Below, one piece after another: positions 1-8,000 of a stretch of 36,567 bases of DNA (position 1 is the stretch's first letter; every line of letters begins with the position of its first letter). The notes below the pieces were generated by a model. That model did not search any database, was not told where the DNA came from, and saw nothing but the letters and a program-made list of their open reading frames with translations. The stretch is from Clostridiales bacterium. Its GTDB lineage: Bacteria > Bacillota > Clostridia > Oscillospirales > Oscillospiraceae. Position numbers and translations under genes: made by a program. Location of the stretch: positions 1 to 36,567 of the forward strand of contig JALERU010000009.1 in assembly GCA_022764045.1 (NCBI GenBank). The letters run 5' to 3'.

Positions 1-140
1 GATCCTCCGCGCTTGATCTTAACAAATGATCCTAAAGGAGCATTTTTCCACTCAGTGGGCTGCACTCCATTCCATGGATCATAATTAACAAACCATGACT
101 CAAACAATGCGGCTGTTTGCTGCTGTAAATTATCGTTTAT
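1..140 (-). pseudogene. Start-less hsdS cassette (type I specificity subunit), runs off the left edge
   Basis: The minus strand is open from 245 to position 1. From 140 leftward the translation reads INDNLQQQ, then ESWFVNYDPWNG, then PTEWK, and ends KIKRGGS at the edge. This is the conserved region of type I specificity (S) subunits that links one target-recognition domain to the next; typical relatives read NDNLQQQAxAIFxSWFVDxxPxGG and later IKRGGSPRP. Residues encoded between 245 and 141 do not look like a recognition domain, and there is no in-frame ATG before the TAG stop at 246-248. The cassette therefore has a central conserved region and the beginning of a second recognition domain but no start. 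It is oriented opposite to hsdR, the arrangement of silent S cassettes in invertible type I loci. Whether the gene is complete to the left cannot be seen. Confidence 0.75.
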
Positions 141-232
141 CAGGGAAGAAGGCAAAACCCTTGTCAGACTAAAAGAAAGAGGATGTCGCGCACCATGCGA
201 CCACGCGTCGCCGTGTAAGCGGTATAATTGTG

Positions 233-249
233 ATAGGCTGAGAGCCTAT
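233..249. promoter_or_regulatory. Inverted repeat in the hsdR leader
   Basis: ATAGGCT (233-239) and AGCCTAT (243-249) form a 7-bp stem with a 3-base loop. It lies just before the hsdR ribosome site (AAAGGAG, 257-263). A TATAAT box at 223-228 sits immediately upstream, without a convincing -35 box. The repeat could be an operator, an RNA hairpin in the leader, or part of a recombination site; the sequence does not decide. Confidence 0.4.
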
Positions 250-270
250 GATCAACAAAGGAGCAGGATT

Positions 271-3200
271 ATGGCAGGATATTACACAGAATCGAATTAT
301 GAGAACGCTGTTCTCCAATTACTTAACGAAGGGCTGAGCTATACCTATGTCTACGGACCGGAGGTAGAGCGTGATTATCGCACCCCTTTATACGAAGCTG
401 TATTGCTGCCCTCCTTGCAGCGTATCAACAAGGGCTTGCCCATCGATGCACTGAACGAAGCGATCTACAAGCTAAAAAACTTTGAAACCGGAACTCTGCT
501 GCAAAAGAACATGGTGTTCATGGACTATCTGCAAAACGGTGTACCGGTCAAATACTTTGATAACGGCGAGGAACGCTCCACCCTTGTCTATCTCATCGAC
601 TTCAAAAATCCTGCCCATAATGACTTTACCGTTGCGAATCAGTGGACGTTCATCGAAAACTCCGAAAAGCGTCCTGATGTCATTCTCTTTGTGAACGGTC
701 TGCCCCTTGTGATCGTTGAGCTGAAATCCCCTTCCCGTGAAGAGACGGATGCATCCGACGCATACCGGCAGCTCAGGAACTATATGTACGAGATCCCTTC
801 CATGTTCATCTATAATGCGATCTGCGTCATGAGCGACATGACAACCTCCAAAGCCGGTACAATTACATCCGGCGAAGACCGTTTCATGGAGTGGAAAACA
901 ACCGATGGCAGCTACGAGAATACGCAGTACGCCGCCTTCGATACCTTCTTTGAGGGACTGTTCGAGAAGAACCGCTTCCTTGACATCATAAAGAACTTCA
1001 TCTGCTTCAATGTTGACGGGCAGAACACCTTCAAAATCCTTGCCGGTTATCATCAGTATTTTGCTGTCAAAAAGGCAGTATCTTCAACGCAGAAAGCGAC
1101 TGTCACAGACGGCAAGGGCGGTGTATTCTGGCACACGCAGGGCAGCGGAAAATCGCTGTCTATGGTCTTCTATGCCCATTATCTGCAAGAGGCATTGGAA
1201 AGTCCCACAATCGTTGTAATCACAGACCGAAACGATCTGGATGACCAGCTCTACGGGCAGTTTTCGCGCTGCAAGGACTTCTTGAGGCAAACACCCCAAC
1301 ACGCGGAAAGCAGAAAACATTTGAAAGAGCTGCTGGCAAACCGTCAGGCAAACGGCATCATCTTTACAACGATGCAGAAGTTTGAGGAAAGCAGCGAGGC
1401 ACTGTCTGACCGCCGCAACATTATTGTTATGGCTGATGAAGCGCATCGCGGACAGTATGGCTTGACGGAAAAGGTTGTTGTCAAGCAGAAGGAAAACGGT
1501 GAGGTTGAGGCTAAGACCATCATCGGCACTGCCCGTATCATCAGAGACAGCCTTCCGAACGCTACATATATAGGCTTTACCGGCACTCCTATCTCTTCCA
1601 AGGATCGCAGCACTCGTGAAGTGTTCGGTGACTATATCGACATCTATGATATGACGCAAGCGGTTGAGGATGGAGCTACAAGACCGGTCTATTATGAAAG
1701 CCGCGTGATTCATCTCAAGCTGGACGCAAACACACTGCATCTCATTGACACCGAATATGACATCATGGCTCAGAAAGCAGATCCGTATGTCATTGAAAAG
1801 AGCAAAAAGGAACTCGGTCAGATGGAGGCAATTCTTGGCGCCGACCAGACAATTGAGTCTTTAGTCAATGACATCCTTGACCATTACGAAAACTACCGCG
1901 CAAATATCCTCACCGGCAAGGCAATGATCGTTGCCTACTCCCGCCCGATTGCCATGAAGATTTATAAGCGCATTCTTGAGCTGCGTCCTGCATGGACTGA
2001 GAAGGTCGGCGTGGTCATGACACAAGGCAACAACGATCCCGAGGAATGGCGTGAAATCATCGGGAACAAAGCCCATAAGGACGATATGGCAAGAAAGTTC
2101 AAGGACAACAGCTCACCTATGAAAATCGCTATCGTTGTCGATATGTGGCTGACCGGCTTCGATGTTCCGTCTCTTGCTACAATGTATGTCTACAAGCCGA
2201 TGGCTGGACATAATCTGATGCAAGCTATCGCCCGTGTCAACCGTGTCTTTAAGGATAAGGAAGGCGGTCTTGTGGTTGACTATGTGGGCATTGCTGCTGC
2301 CTTGAAGCAAGCCATGAACGACTATACCACAAGAGACAAGAAGAACTATGGAGATACCGATGTCAGTAAGGCGGCATATCCGAAGTTCCTTGAGAAGCTG
2401 TCCGTATGCCGCGATCTCTTCCACGGTTTTGATTATTCCAAGTTCATGACCGGAACAGATCTTGATAAGGCAAAAACCATCAGCGGAGGCGTAAACTTCA
2501 TTCTCGGTAAGAGCGTCGCGGAACACGATCTACCCGATAACGAAAAAACGCAGAATATCTATATCAAAGAGGCTCTGCTGCTCAGGCAAGCCCTCTCGCT
2601 TTGCGGCAGCTTAGTGGACGAAAAGACGCGCTTTGAGGCGGCATTCTTTGAGTCCGTCAGGACGATGATTGTCAGGCTGATGTCCGGCGGCACGGGCAAG
2701 AAGTTTACCCTCCCCGAAGTGAATGAGCGCATCAACGAGCTTTTGAAGCACAGCATTAAGAGCGAGGGTGTTATCAACCTTTTCTCCGATGTGCAGTCCG
2801 AGTTTTCTCTGTTTGATCCAAAGTTCCTTGAGGAAGTCGCAAACATGAAGGAGAAAAACCTTGCTGTTGAGCTTTTGAAAAAGCTGATCGCAGAGCAGGT
2901 GTCAGTCTATCGTCGGACAAACATTGTAAAATCTGAAAAATTCTCTGAACGGATTCAAAATGTAATGAATCGCTATCTAAACGGAATGCTTACAAATGAA
3001 GAGGTCATTGCTGAGTTGCTAAAACTGGCAAAGGAGATCAGGGACGCAGCAACGGAAGGAGAGACGCTGGGTTTAACAGCAGAAGAACTTGCGTTTTATG
3101 ATGCACTTACAAAACCTCAAGCGCTGAAAGATTTTTATGAGCATGACGAGCTGATTGCCATCACAAAGGAGCTGACAGATCTTCTCCGCAAAAACCGGAC

Positions 3201-3357
3201 AATCGATTGGCAAAGGAAAGAAAGTGCGCGGGCCGGCATGCGTCGGTTGGTGAAACGACTGTTAAAAAAGCACAACTATCCACCGGAAGGAATGGAAGAT
3301 GCGCTTCAAACGGTTATGAGTCAGTGTGAAATGTGGGCAGACAATGGAACAGATTGA
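271..3357 (+). CDS. hsdR: Type I restriction enzyme, R (endonuclease/translocase) subunit
   Basis: HsdR is the ATP-driven motor and nuclease of a type I restriction complex; it works with HsdM and HsdS, which set methylation and site recognition. The N-terminal PD-(D/E)xK nuclease is visible as RPD (Asp136) followed by VELK (Glu150, Lys152). The SF2 helicase part has a Walker A HTQGSGKS (288-295), a DEAH box (389-392) and a TGFTGTP motif III. At 1028 residues it has the normal length for the family and looks intact. ATG 271 follows AAAGGAG with 7-base spacing. Base composition is clearly more AT-rich than the housekeeping genes to the right, in keeping with horizontal transfer. hsdM and a full hsdS are missing from the window and probably lie to the left, beyond the inverted hsdS cassette. 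A hairpin terminator follows at once, so hsdR is the last gene of its unit. Confidence 0.96.
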   Translation: MAGYYTESNYENAVLQLLNEGLSYTYVYGPEVERDYRTPLYEAVLLPSLQRINKGLPIDALNEAIYKLKNFETGTLLQKNMVFMDYLQNGVPVKYFDNGEERSTLVYLIDFKNPAHNDFTVANQWTFIENSEKRPDVILFVNGLPLVIVELKSPSREETDASDAYRQLRNYMYEIPSMFIYNAICVMSDMTTSKAGTITSGEDRFMEWKTTDGSYENTQYAAFDTFFEGLFEKNRFLDIIKNFICFNVDGQNTFKILAGYHQYFAVKKAVSSTQKATVTDGKGGVFWHTQGSGKSLSMVFYAHYLQEALESPTIVVITDRNDLDDQLYGQFSRCKDFLRQTPQHAESRKHLKELLANRQANGIIFTTMQKFEESSEALSDRRNIIVMADEAHRGQYGLTEKVVVKQKENGEVEAKTIIGTARIIRDSLPNATYIGFTGTPISSKDRSTREVFGDYIDIYDMTQAVEDGATRPVYYESRVIHLKLDANTLHLIDTEYDIMAQKADPYVIEKSKKELGQMEAILGADQTIESLVNDILDHYENYRANILTGKAMIVAYSRPIAMKIYKRILELRPAWTEKVGVVMTQGNNDPEEWREIIGNKAHKDDMARKFKDNSSPMKIAIVVDMWLTGFDVPSLATMYVYKPMAGHNLMQAIARVNRVFKDKEGGLVVDYVGIAAALKQAMNDYTTRDKKNYGDTDVSKAAYPKFLEKLSVCRDLFHGFDYSKFMTGTDLDKAKTISGGVNFILGKSVAEHDLPDNEKTQNIYIKEALLLRQALSLCGSLVDEKTRFEAAFFESVRTMIVRLMSGGTGKKFTLPEVNERINELLKHSIKSEGVINLFSDVQSEFSLFDPKFLEEVANMKEKNLAVELLKKLIAEQVSVYRRTNIVKSEKFSERIQNVMNRYLNGMLTNEEVIAELLKLAKEIRDAATEGETLGLTAEELAFYDALTKPQALKDFYEHDELIAITKELTDLLRKNRTIDWQRKESARAGMRRLVKRLLKKHNYPPEGMEDALQTVMSQCEMWADNGTD

Positions 3358-3382
3358 CGTTCCATATATAAAAACCACAAAA

Positions 3383-3435
3383 GCAGAGAGACTATGCCAC
3401 AACAAAATGGCACAGCCTCTCTGCGTTTGCTTTTT
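3383..3435. terminator. Terminator after hsdR, probably bidirectional
   Basis: GCAGAGAG (3383-3390) pairs with CTCTCTGC (3417-3424), and an inner TGCCA/TGGCA stem (3395-3399/3408-3412) extends it. GTTTGCTTTTT follows on the plus strand. On the minus strand the stem is followed by TTTTG, so it can also end the convergent AbrB-like gene. Confidence 0.8.
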
Positions 3436-3455
3436 ATTGCCTTTTGCGCGCCGCC

Positions 3456-3635
3456 TCACGCCTTCCACCCCTGCCGTCCTGCCAGGGAGAGAATTCCAAG
3501 GCAAAAGCGGGTCCACGGCTCCAACGTCATCTGTGACGGGTCGCCCTCTCGGATGCGCATGGTGCGGCGGATCTCTTTGGGGATGACCACGCGGCCCAGG
3601 TCGTCGATGCGGCGCACAATTCCAGTTGCTTTCAT
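3456..3635 (-). CDS. Truncated AbrB/SpoVT-type transition regulator
   Basis: The encoded 59 residues begin MKATGIVRRIDDLGRVVIPK and continue to IREGDP at about residue 33, an almost canonical AbrB/SpoVT N-terminal DNA-binding domain. This domain forms a swapped-hairpin dimer in Bacillus AbrB and SpoVT. The start at 3633-3635 is supported by GGAGG nine bases upstream. After GDP the usual LEI(F/Y)TDxxGEVIxKKYSP segment is absent and an unrelated 26-residue tail (SQMTLEPW and onward) runs to the stop. Normal relatives have either 80-95 residues or a longer GAF-containing form, so this copy lacks the second half of the fold. It may be a decayed gene or a shortened variant. An upstream in-frame extension to 3908 has no good start and is not needed. 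Confidence 0.65.
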   Translation of the reverse strand: MKATGIVRRIDDLGRVVIPKEIRRTMRIREGDPSQMTLEPWTRFCLGILSLAGRQGWKA

Positions 3636-3896
3636 ATGGTAAATGCCTCCTGCGGTTGTTTTCATTGCGGCTGGAATCAAAGGGTTTGCATTCAGCCGTG
3701 GACCAAGGACAGGCGCAAGATAGAAAAATCGTGTGCATCTGCTTTGGTTGGAACGTTCCTTAGTATTTGCAGGATTCTTTTCCCTATACTCGACGGAAAA
3801 GCTGGAAGATATTGCTGGGCGGCGGAAAGATTGCGCCCGGAGGAGTTGCCTGATCTGGTAAAATAAGGGTATTCTTTGTGAAATGGAGGATTTTCT

Positions 3897-4742
3897 ATGA
3901 AGGAGCACAGATTGACCGGTGAGGGCGTGGCGGCCTATGTCCGCTGGCTGAGAGAAGAGGAACGAAGTCCCGGGACCATTGAGAAATACCTGCGGGATCT
4001 GCGGCAGTTCGCGGCCTGGCTGGGGAAGAGAGAGGTGACCAAGGAGGGGGTCATCCAGTGGAAAAAGGACCTGTGCACCGGGGGCAAGGAGCCCGCCACC
4101 ATCAACGGAAAGCTGGCGGCGTTGAACTCCTTTTTGACCTTCGCGGGCTGGCCGGAGTGCCGGGTGAAGGGGTTGAAGCTCCAGCGCAGGCTCTTCCGGG
4201 AGAGGGGTCGGGCCTTGTCCCGGGAGGAGTACCAGCGGCTCACGGCCACGGCCCGGGAGGCGGGGAAGGAACGGCTGGCCCTGCTCATGGAAACCATCTG
4301 TGCCACGGGCATCCGGGTGTCGGAGGTGAAGGATATCACGCTGGAAGCCGTTCGGGCGGGCCGGGCGGAGATTTCTTTGAAGGGGAAGATCCGCGCCATT
4401 CTACTGCCGGGTAAGCTGTGCCGGAAGCTGCGGAAATATGCCCGGGCACAAAAAATCACTTCCGGTGCGCTCTTTCTCACCAGAAGTGGACGGCCCCTAT
4501 CCAGAAAACAGATTTGGGCGGAGATGAAAACCCTGTGCCAGGGAGCGGGGGTGGAGGCCACCAAGGTTTTCCCTCATAACCTAAGGCGTCTCTTCGCCCG
4601 GTGCTTTTACGGGGTCAGCCGGGACCTCGCCAGCCTGGCGGACGTGCTGGGCCACAGCTCCATCGAGACCACCCGGATCTATTTGATGTCCACGGGGGAG
4701 GAGCACGTAAAAACCCTGGAGCGGCTGGGGCTGGTGGGGTAG
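3897..4742 (+). CDS. Tyrosine recombinase/integrase (XerC/D-like, orphan)
   Basis: This site-specific recombinase cuts and rejoins DNA through a phosphotyrosine intermediate. The N-terminal SAM-like core-binding domain spans about residues 8-90 (YVRWL, TIEKYLRDL). The catalytic domain shows the full set: Arg140 (CATGIRVSE), Lys164 (LKGKIR), His227 and Arg230 (HNLRR), His253 (LGHSS) and nucleophile Tyr262 (TRIYL). At 281 residues it is the size of Xer-like or invertase-like enzymes, shorter than most phage integrases, and has no excisionase beside it. ATG 3897 follows TGGAGGA. It is GC-rich like the chromosome and unlike hsdR. It lies between the AbrB remnant and a surface-protein gene, with no phage genes in view, so it could be an invertase acting on the nearby hsdS cassette or on a surface locus; its true target is unknown. 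Confidence 0.9.
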   Translation: MKEHRLTGEGVAAYVRWLREEERSPGTIEKYLRDLRQFAAWLGKREVTKEGVIQWKKDLCTGGKEPATINGKLAALNSFLTFAGWPECRVKGLKLQRRLFRERGRALSREEYQRLTATAREAGKERLALLMETICATGIRVSEVKDITLEAVRAGRAEISLKGKIRAILLPGKLCRKLRKYARAQKITSGALFLTRSGRPLSRKQIWAEMKTLCQGAGVEATKVFPHNLRRLFARCFYGVSRDLASLADVLGHSSIETTRIYLMSTGEEHVKTLERLGLVG

Positions 4743-4828
4743 GACGGAATAAACAGTTTGGGGAATTGTTTGACCTCGCACCACAGACGGCCAGCCGTAT
4801 ATTTTTGAAATAGGTATAAAACGATAGA

Positions 4829-4860
4829 CCGTTATCACAGTGATGGTGAAACGGCCTGTT
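4829..4860 (+). terminator. Weak hairpin after the recombinase, containing palindrome copy 1
   Basis: CCGTT (4829-4833) plus TCAC (4835-4838) can pair with GTGA (4846-4849) plus AACGG (4850-4854), leaving one bulged A, and CCTGTTTT follows. It may end the recombinase transcript. The same bases hold ATCACAGTGAT (4834-4844), so the site may instead be, or also be, a protein-binding palindrome. Confidence 0.4.
4834..4844. repeat. 11-bp palindrome ATCACAGTGAT, copy 1
   Basis: ATCAC and GTGAT flank a central A. An identical copy starts exactly 80 bp downstream at 4914. A pair of identical palindromes on one side of a promoter is typical of repressor or activator sites, but the cognate protein is unknown. 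Confidence 0.55.
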
Positions 4861-4886
4861 TTCGTGTGTTTCTTGAAAAAATCGTG

Positions 4887-4915
4887 TTGCAGGATTGGGA
4901 AAAGAATGATAAAAT
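4887..4915 (+). promoter_or_regulatory. Promoter of the SLH surface protein
   Basis: TTGCAG (4887-4892), a 17-base spacer and TAAAAT (4910-4915) form a sigma-A type promoter. The expected transcript start is near 4922, giving a leader of about 90 bases before ATG 5011. The -10 box overlaps the second ATCACAGTGAT palindrome. Confidence 0.65.
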
Positions 4916-4924
4916 CACAGTGAT
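4914..4924. promoter_or_regulatory. Operator-like palindrome ATCACAGTGAT, copy 2
   Basis: This copy covers the last two bases of the -10 box and the predicted start point, where a bound repressor would block transcription. It continues into TCTTGTGAT, giving a second, longer dyad (ATCACA, 8 bases, TGTGAT, 4914-4933). Function is inferred from position only. Confidence 0.5.
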
Positions 4925-5010
4925 TCTTGTGATATTCTTTGCGTTGAAGAATCAAACTGTTTATTTTGTCCGGTGTGTATAAATAGAGAGATTGAGGAGG
5001 TTGTAATCCA

Positions 5011-8000
5011 ATGAAGAAACGATTGTTGACAAGTATTGTTGCGATTTGTATGTTAGTTAGTTTGCTTCCGACGATGGCGTTGGCGGCGGAGACGGAGCCT
5101 TGGGGCGGCGGTGATGGAAGTGCTGGCTACAAAGCATACGAGATCTCCACCGTGGAGCAGCTCAAGGAGTTGGCCAAACATGTGAACGAAGGACAGGACT
5201 ATAGCGGGAAGTATTTCAAGCTGACGGCGAACATCGACCTGGCGGGTGAGGATTGGACGCCAATCGGCACCAAGGAACATTCGTTCAAAGGACACTTTGA
5301 TGGCAATAATAAGACCATTTCTAATCTAACCATCAACAATGCCGACTTGGACTACGCCGGACTTTTTGGCAAGCTGGAAACTTCTGGCGAGCTGAAGAAT
5401 GTTACGATCAACAATGTGTCCATCACGGCCGGGGCACAGGTAGGCGCTCTGGTGGGTTCCGCTTACACGGGTACCGTCAGCGGTGTTACCGTGAAAGGCA
5501 ATATCCAGATCAAGGGTAGCTACAAGGTCGGCGGTCTGGCTGGTGAGGGCTACGCCAAAATCGACAAGTGCGTGGTAGACGGCGCGGACGGAAGCACGAT
5601 CACCGGTAGCTATAAAGCCACCAACCTGGAGGGCGACTGCGTTGGTGGTCTGGTGGGCTTCCGGGGCGAGGGCACTACCATTGTAACCACCAGCTGCACT
5701 GTCAATAACGTCACGGTCACTGGCACCCGCAAGGTGGGCGGCCTGATTGGCTCTACGTTCTATAACAACACCGTAACCGACTGTTCCGTGGAAAATGTCA
5801 CCGTGGGCACCAACGCCACCGCTGAGTATGCCAACGACAACCAGAAAACCATGTGCGTTGGTGGTTTGCTGGGAATCTTCAATGACAACGGCGGCAAAGG
5901 AACGCTCTCCAACTGCTGGGTAGAGAATATCACCCTAACCGCGCCTGCAGACGTTACGGCGAGAATGGGCTACATCTCCGGCGGATCGCGTGGAGAAATT
6001 ACCAATGATAAGCTTCCAGTTCCGACAGAGGATCAGCTCAAAGTCACAGATGTTTTCACCATGGGTACCAACACTGGCTCCAACATTCCGGAAAGCCAGA
6101 GCAATTCTGCCGTTTTAGGCGGTGCGGAGGCGGCAGTCAAGGTGGAAAAAAATGGTACGACCACCTATCAAGCCACATTGCAGAAGGCCATTGATTCAGT
6201 CGATACAAAATATGGAACCACTATCACGCTGTGCAAAGATATCACAGAAACCGTTACAACAAGCAAAAAGCCTAGTAACGGAAAATACGAAGTGCATATA
6301 AATTTTAATGGTCACGTTATGACTGGTAATATCAATAATGGATCGTTTAGCATATATCTCAACAAAGAGAGCAACGGTACCATCGTTGGCAATCTGAACA
6401 ATATCGGCGCAGAGAAGGAGAAAGAGTACAACCCCTATCTGCGGGTCTATAATACGTTTGTCCAGGGCAATATCACCTGCGGCGCCGATGAAAATAAGTA
6501 TTCTAAAGACAAAACCGAAATTCACGACGGAACCCACGTGACGGGCACATTGACAAAAGGCGGGAAAGGATCAATCACTGCTTATATCGGAAGCTGCTAC
6601 AAAGAGTCTCCGGAGAATTTCTTAGAGCTAAACGGTACCCTGGTAAAAAGGCTTGCTACAACAGATGATCATGGGTGCAATTATCAGGTCGCTGCGGATG
6701 AAGTGGCGAAAATCATCCGGAATGGGGAAAGCACCACATATCCTACACTTTCCAAGACCTTCCAGGCCATACAAGATGGCGATACCGTTGAGATCCTGAA
6801 AGATATCTCTGAAAATACCAGTTTTCAAATTGGGAAATCGATTACGATTGATTTGAAAGGGCATAGCATAACCAGCAATGTCAGTACATCGTTTAAGATC
6901 AATAAAGATGCTGAACCCCGGATCAATGTTGTTATCAAAAACGGAACGCTCAACAATCATAAGACGGGCGATGGCTTGTACTGTGTCGTTTGGGCTCTCC
7001 GTCACACGGATTTGACGCTGGAAAATGTAAAGCTGGAGGCCAGCGGTGAGAACGCCATGGGTATGCAGATTGGCTCAGCAGACACGGGCAACAATCCGAC
7101 AGTAACCATCAATGGCGCAGAGTCTGCGGTCACGGGTAAGTTGGTCGGCATCGGTATTTTCAACAACAACAATGGAAACGCCGCTGGCCCCACCTCTGGC
7201 ACCCTTGTTGTTGAGGACGGTATCATTACTGGCGGCGGGTACGGCATCGCCGGAAACGGTACAAATCACAACACCTCCATCACTATTAACGGCGGTACGG
7301 TCAAATCGACGAAGGCTGAAGGCACCGGTATTTTCCATCCCCAACAGGGCAATTTAACCGTCAACAGTGGTACCATTGAGGGGGACACCGGGATTGAAAT
7401 GCGCGCTGGCACGCTGAATGTGAACGGTGGTACCATCGCCGGCACAGCGGCCAACTTTACCAAGGCTGAAAATGGCAGTGGTAATACTACCCATGGTGTC
7501 GGCATCGCCGTTTCCCAGCACACCACTAACCTGCCCATTACCGTCAACATCAAAAAAACCGGCGAAAACCCACCTGTGATCTCCGGCCAGTACGCCCTGT
7601 ATGAAGAAGATTTGCAGGACACAACGGCAATAGATCAAATCAAGATCACCATCATCGACGGCGAGTTTACAAGCACGGCCACAGGTGAGAGTGCCAAGGC
7701 AGTATACAGTGAAAACGTAAAGAGCTTTATCTCCGGTGGTTACTTCACCAATGACCCCAGCGAGTATGTCGTTGAAGGCAAAGCTGCCGTTGCCAGCGAC
7801 AAAGCGGGTTACTCCCATATGGTAGGTGAGAAATCAGCAGAGGGCGGCATCATTGTCAAACCTGCCACTAAGGCTCCAAGTGTATATTCAGATATTAAAG
7901 ACGAAACTGCAAAAAGTGCAGCTAATACTTCTGCGAATACAGTAAGTGCCCCAGCAATTGTCGATGCAGCCAATAAAGAAGCCAGAGACTTAACTCAGGA

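Noticed and set aside
1084-1740. Long minus-strand open frames inside hsdR, and similar ones inside lon, clpX and tig
   Set aside because: They are antisense shadows of well-identified genes, without ribosome sites or family motifs.
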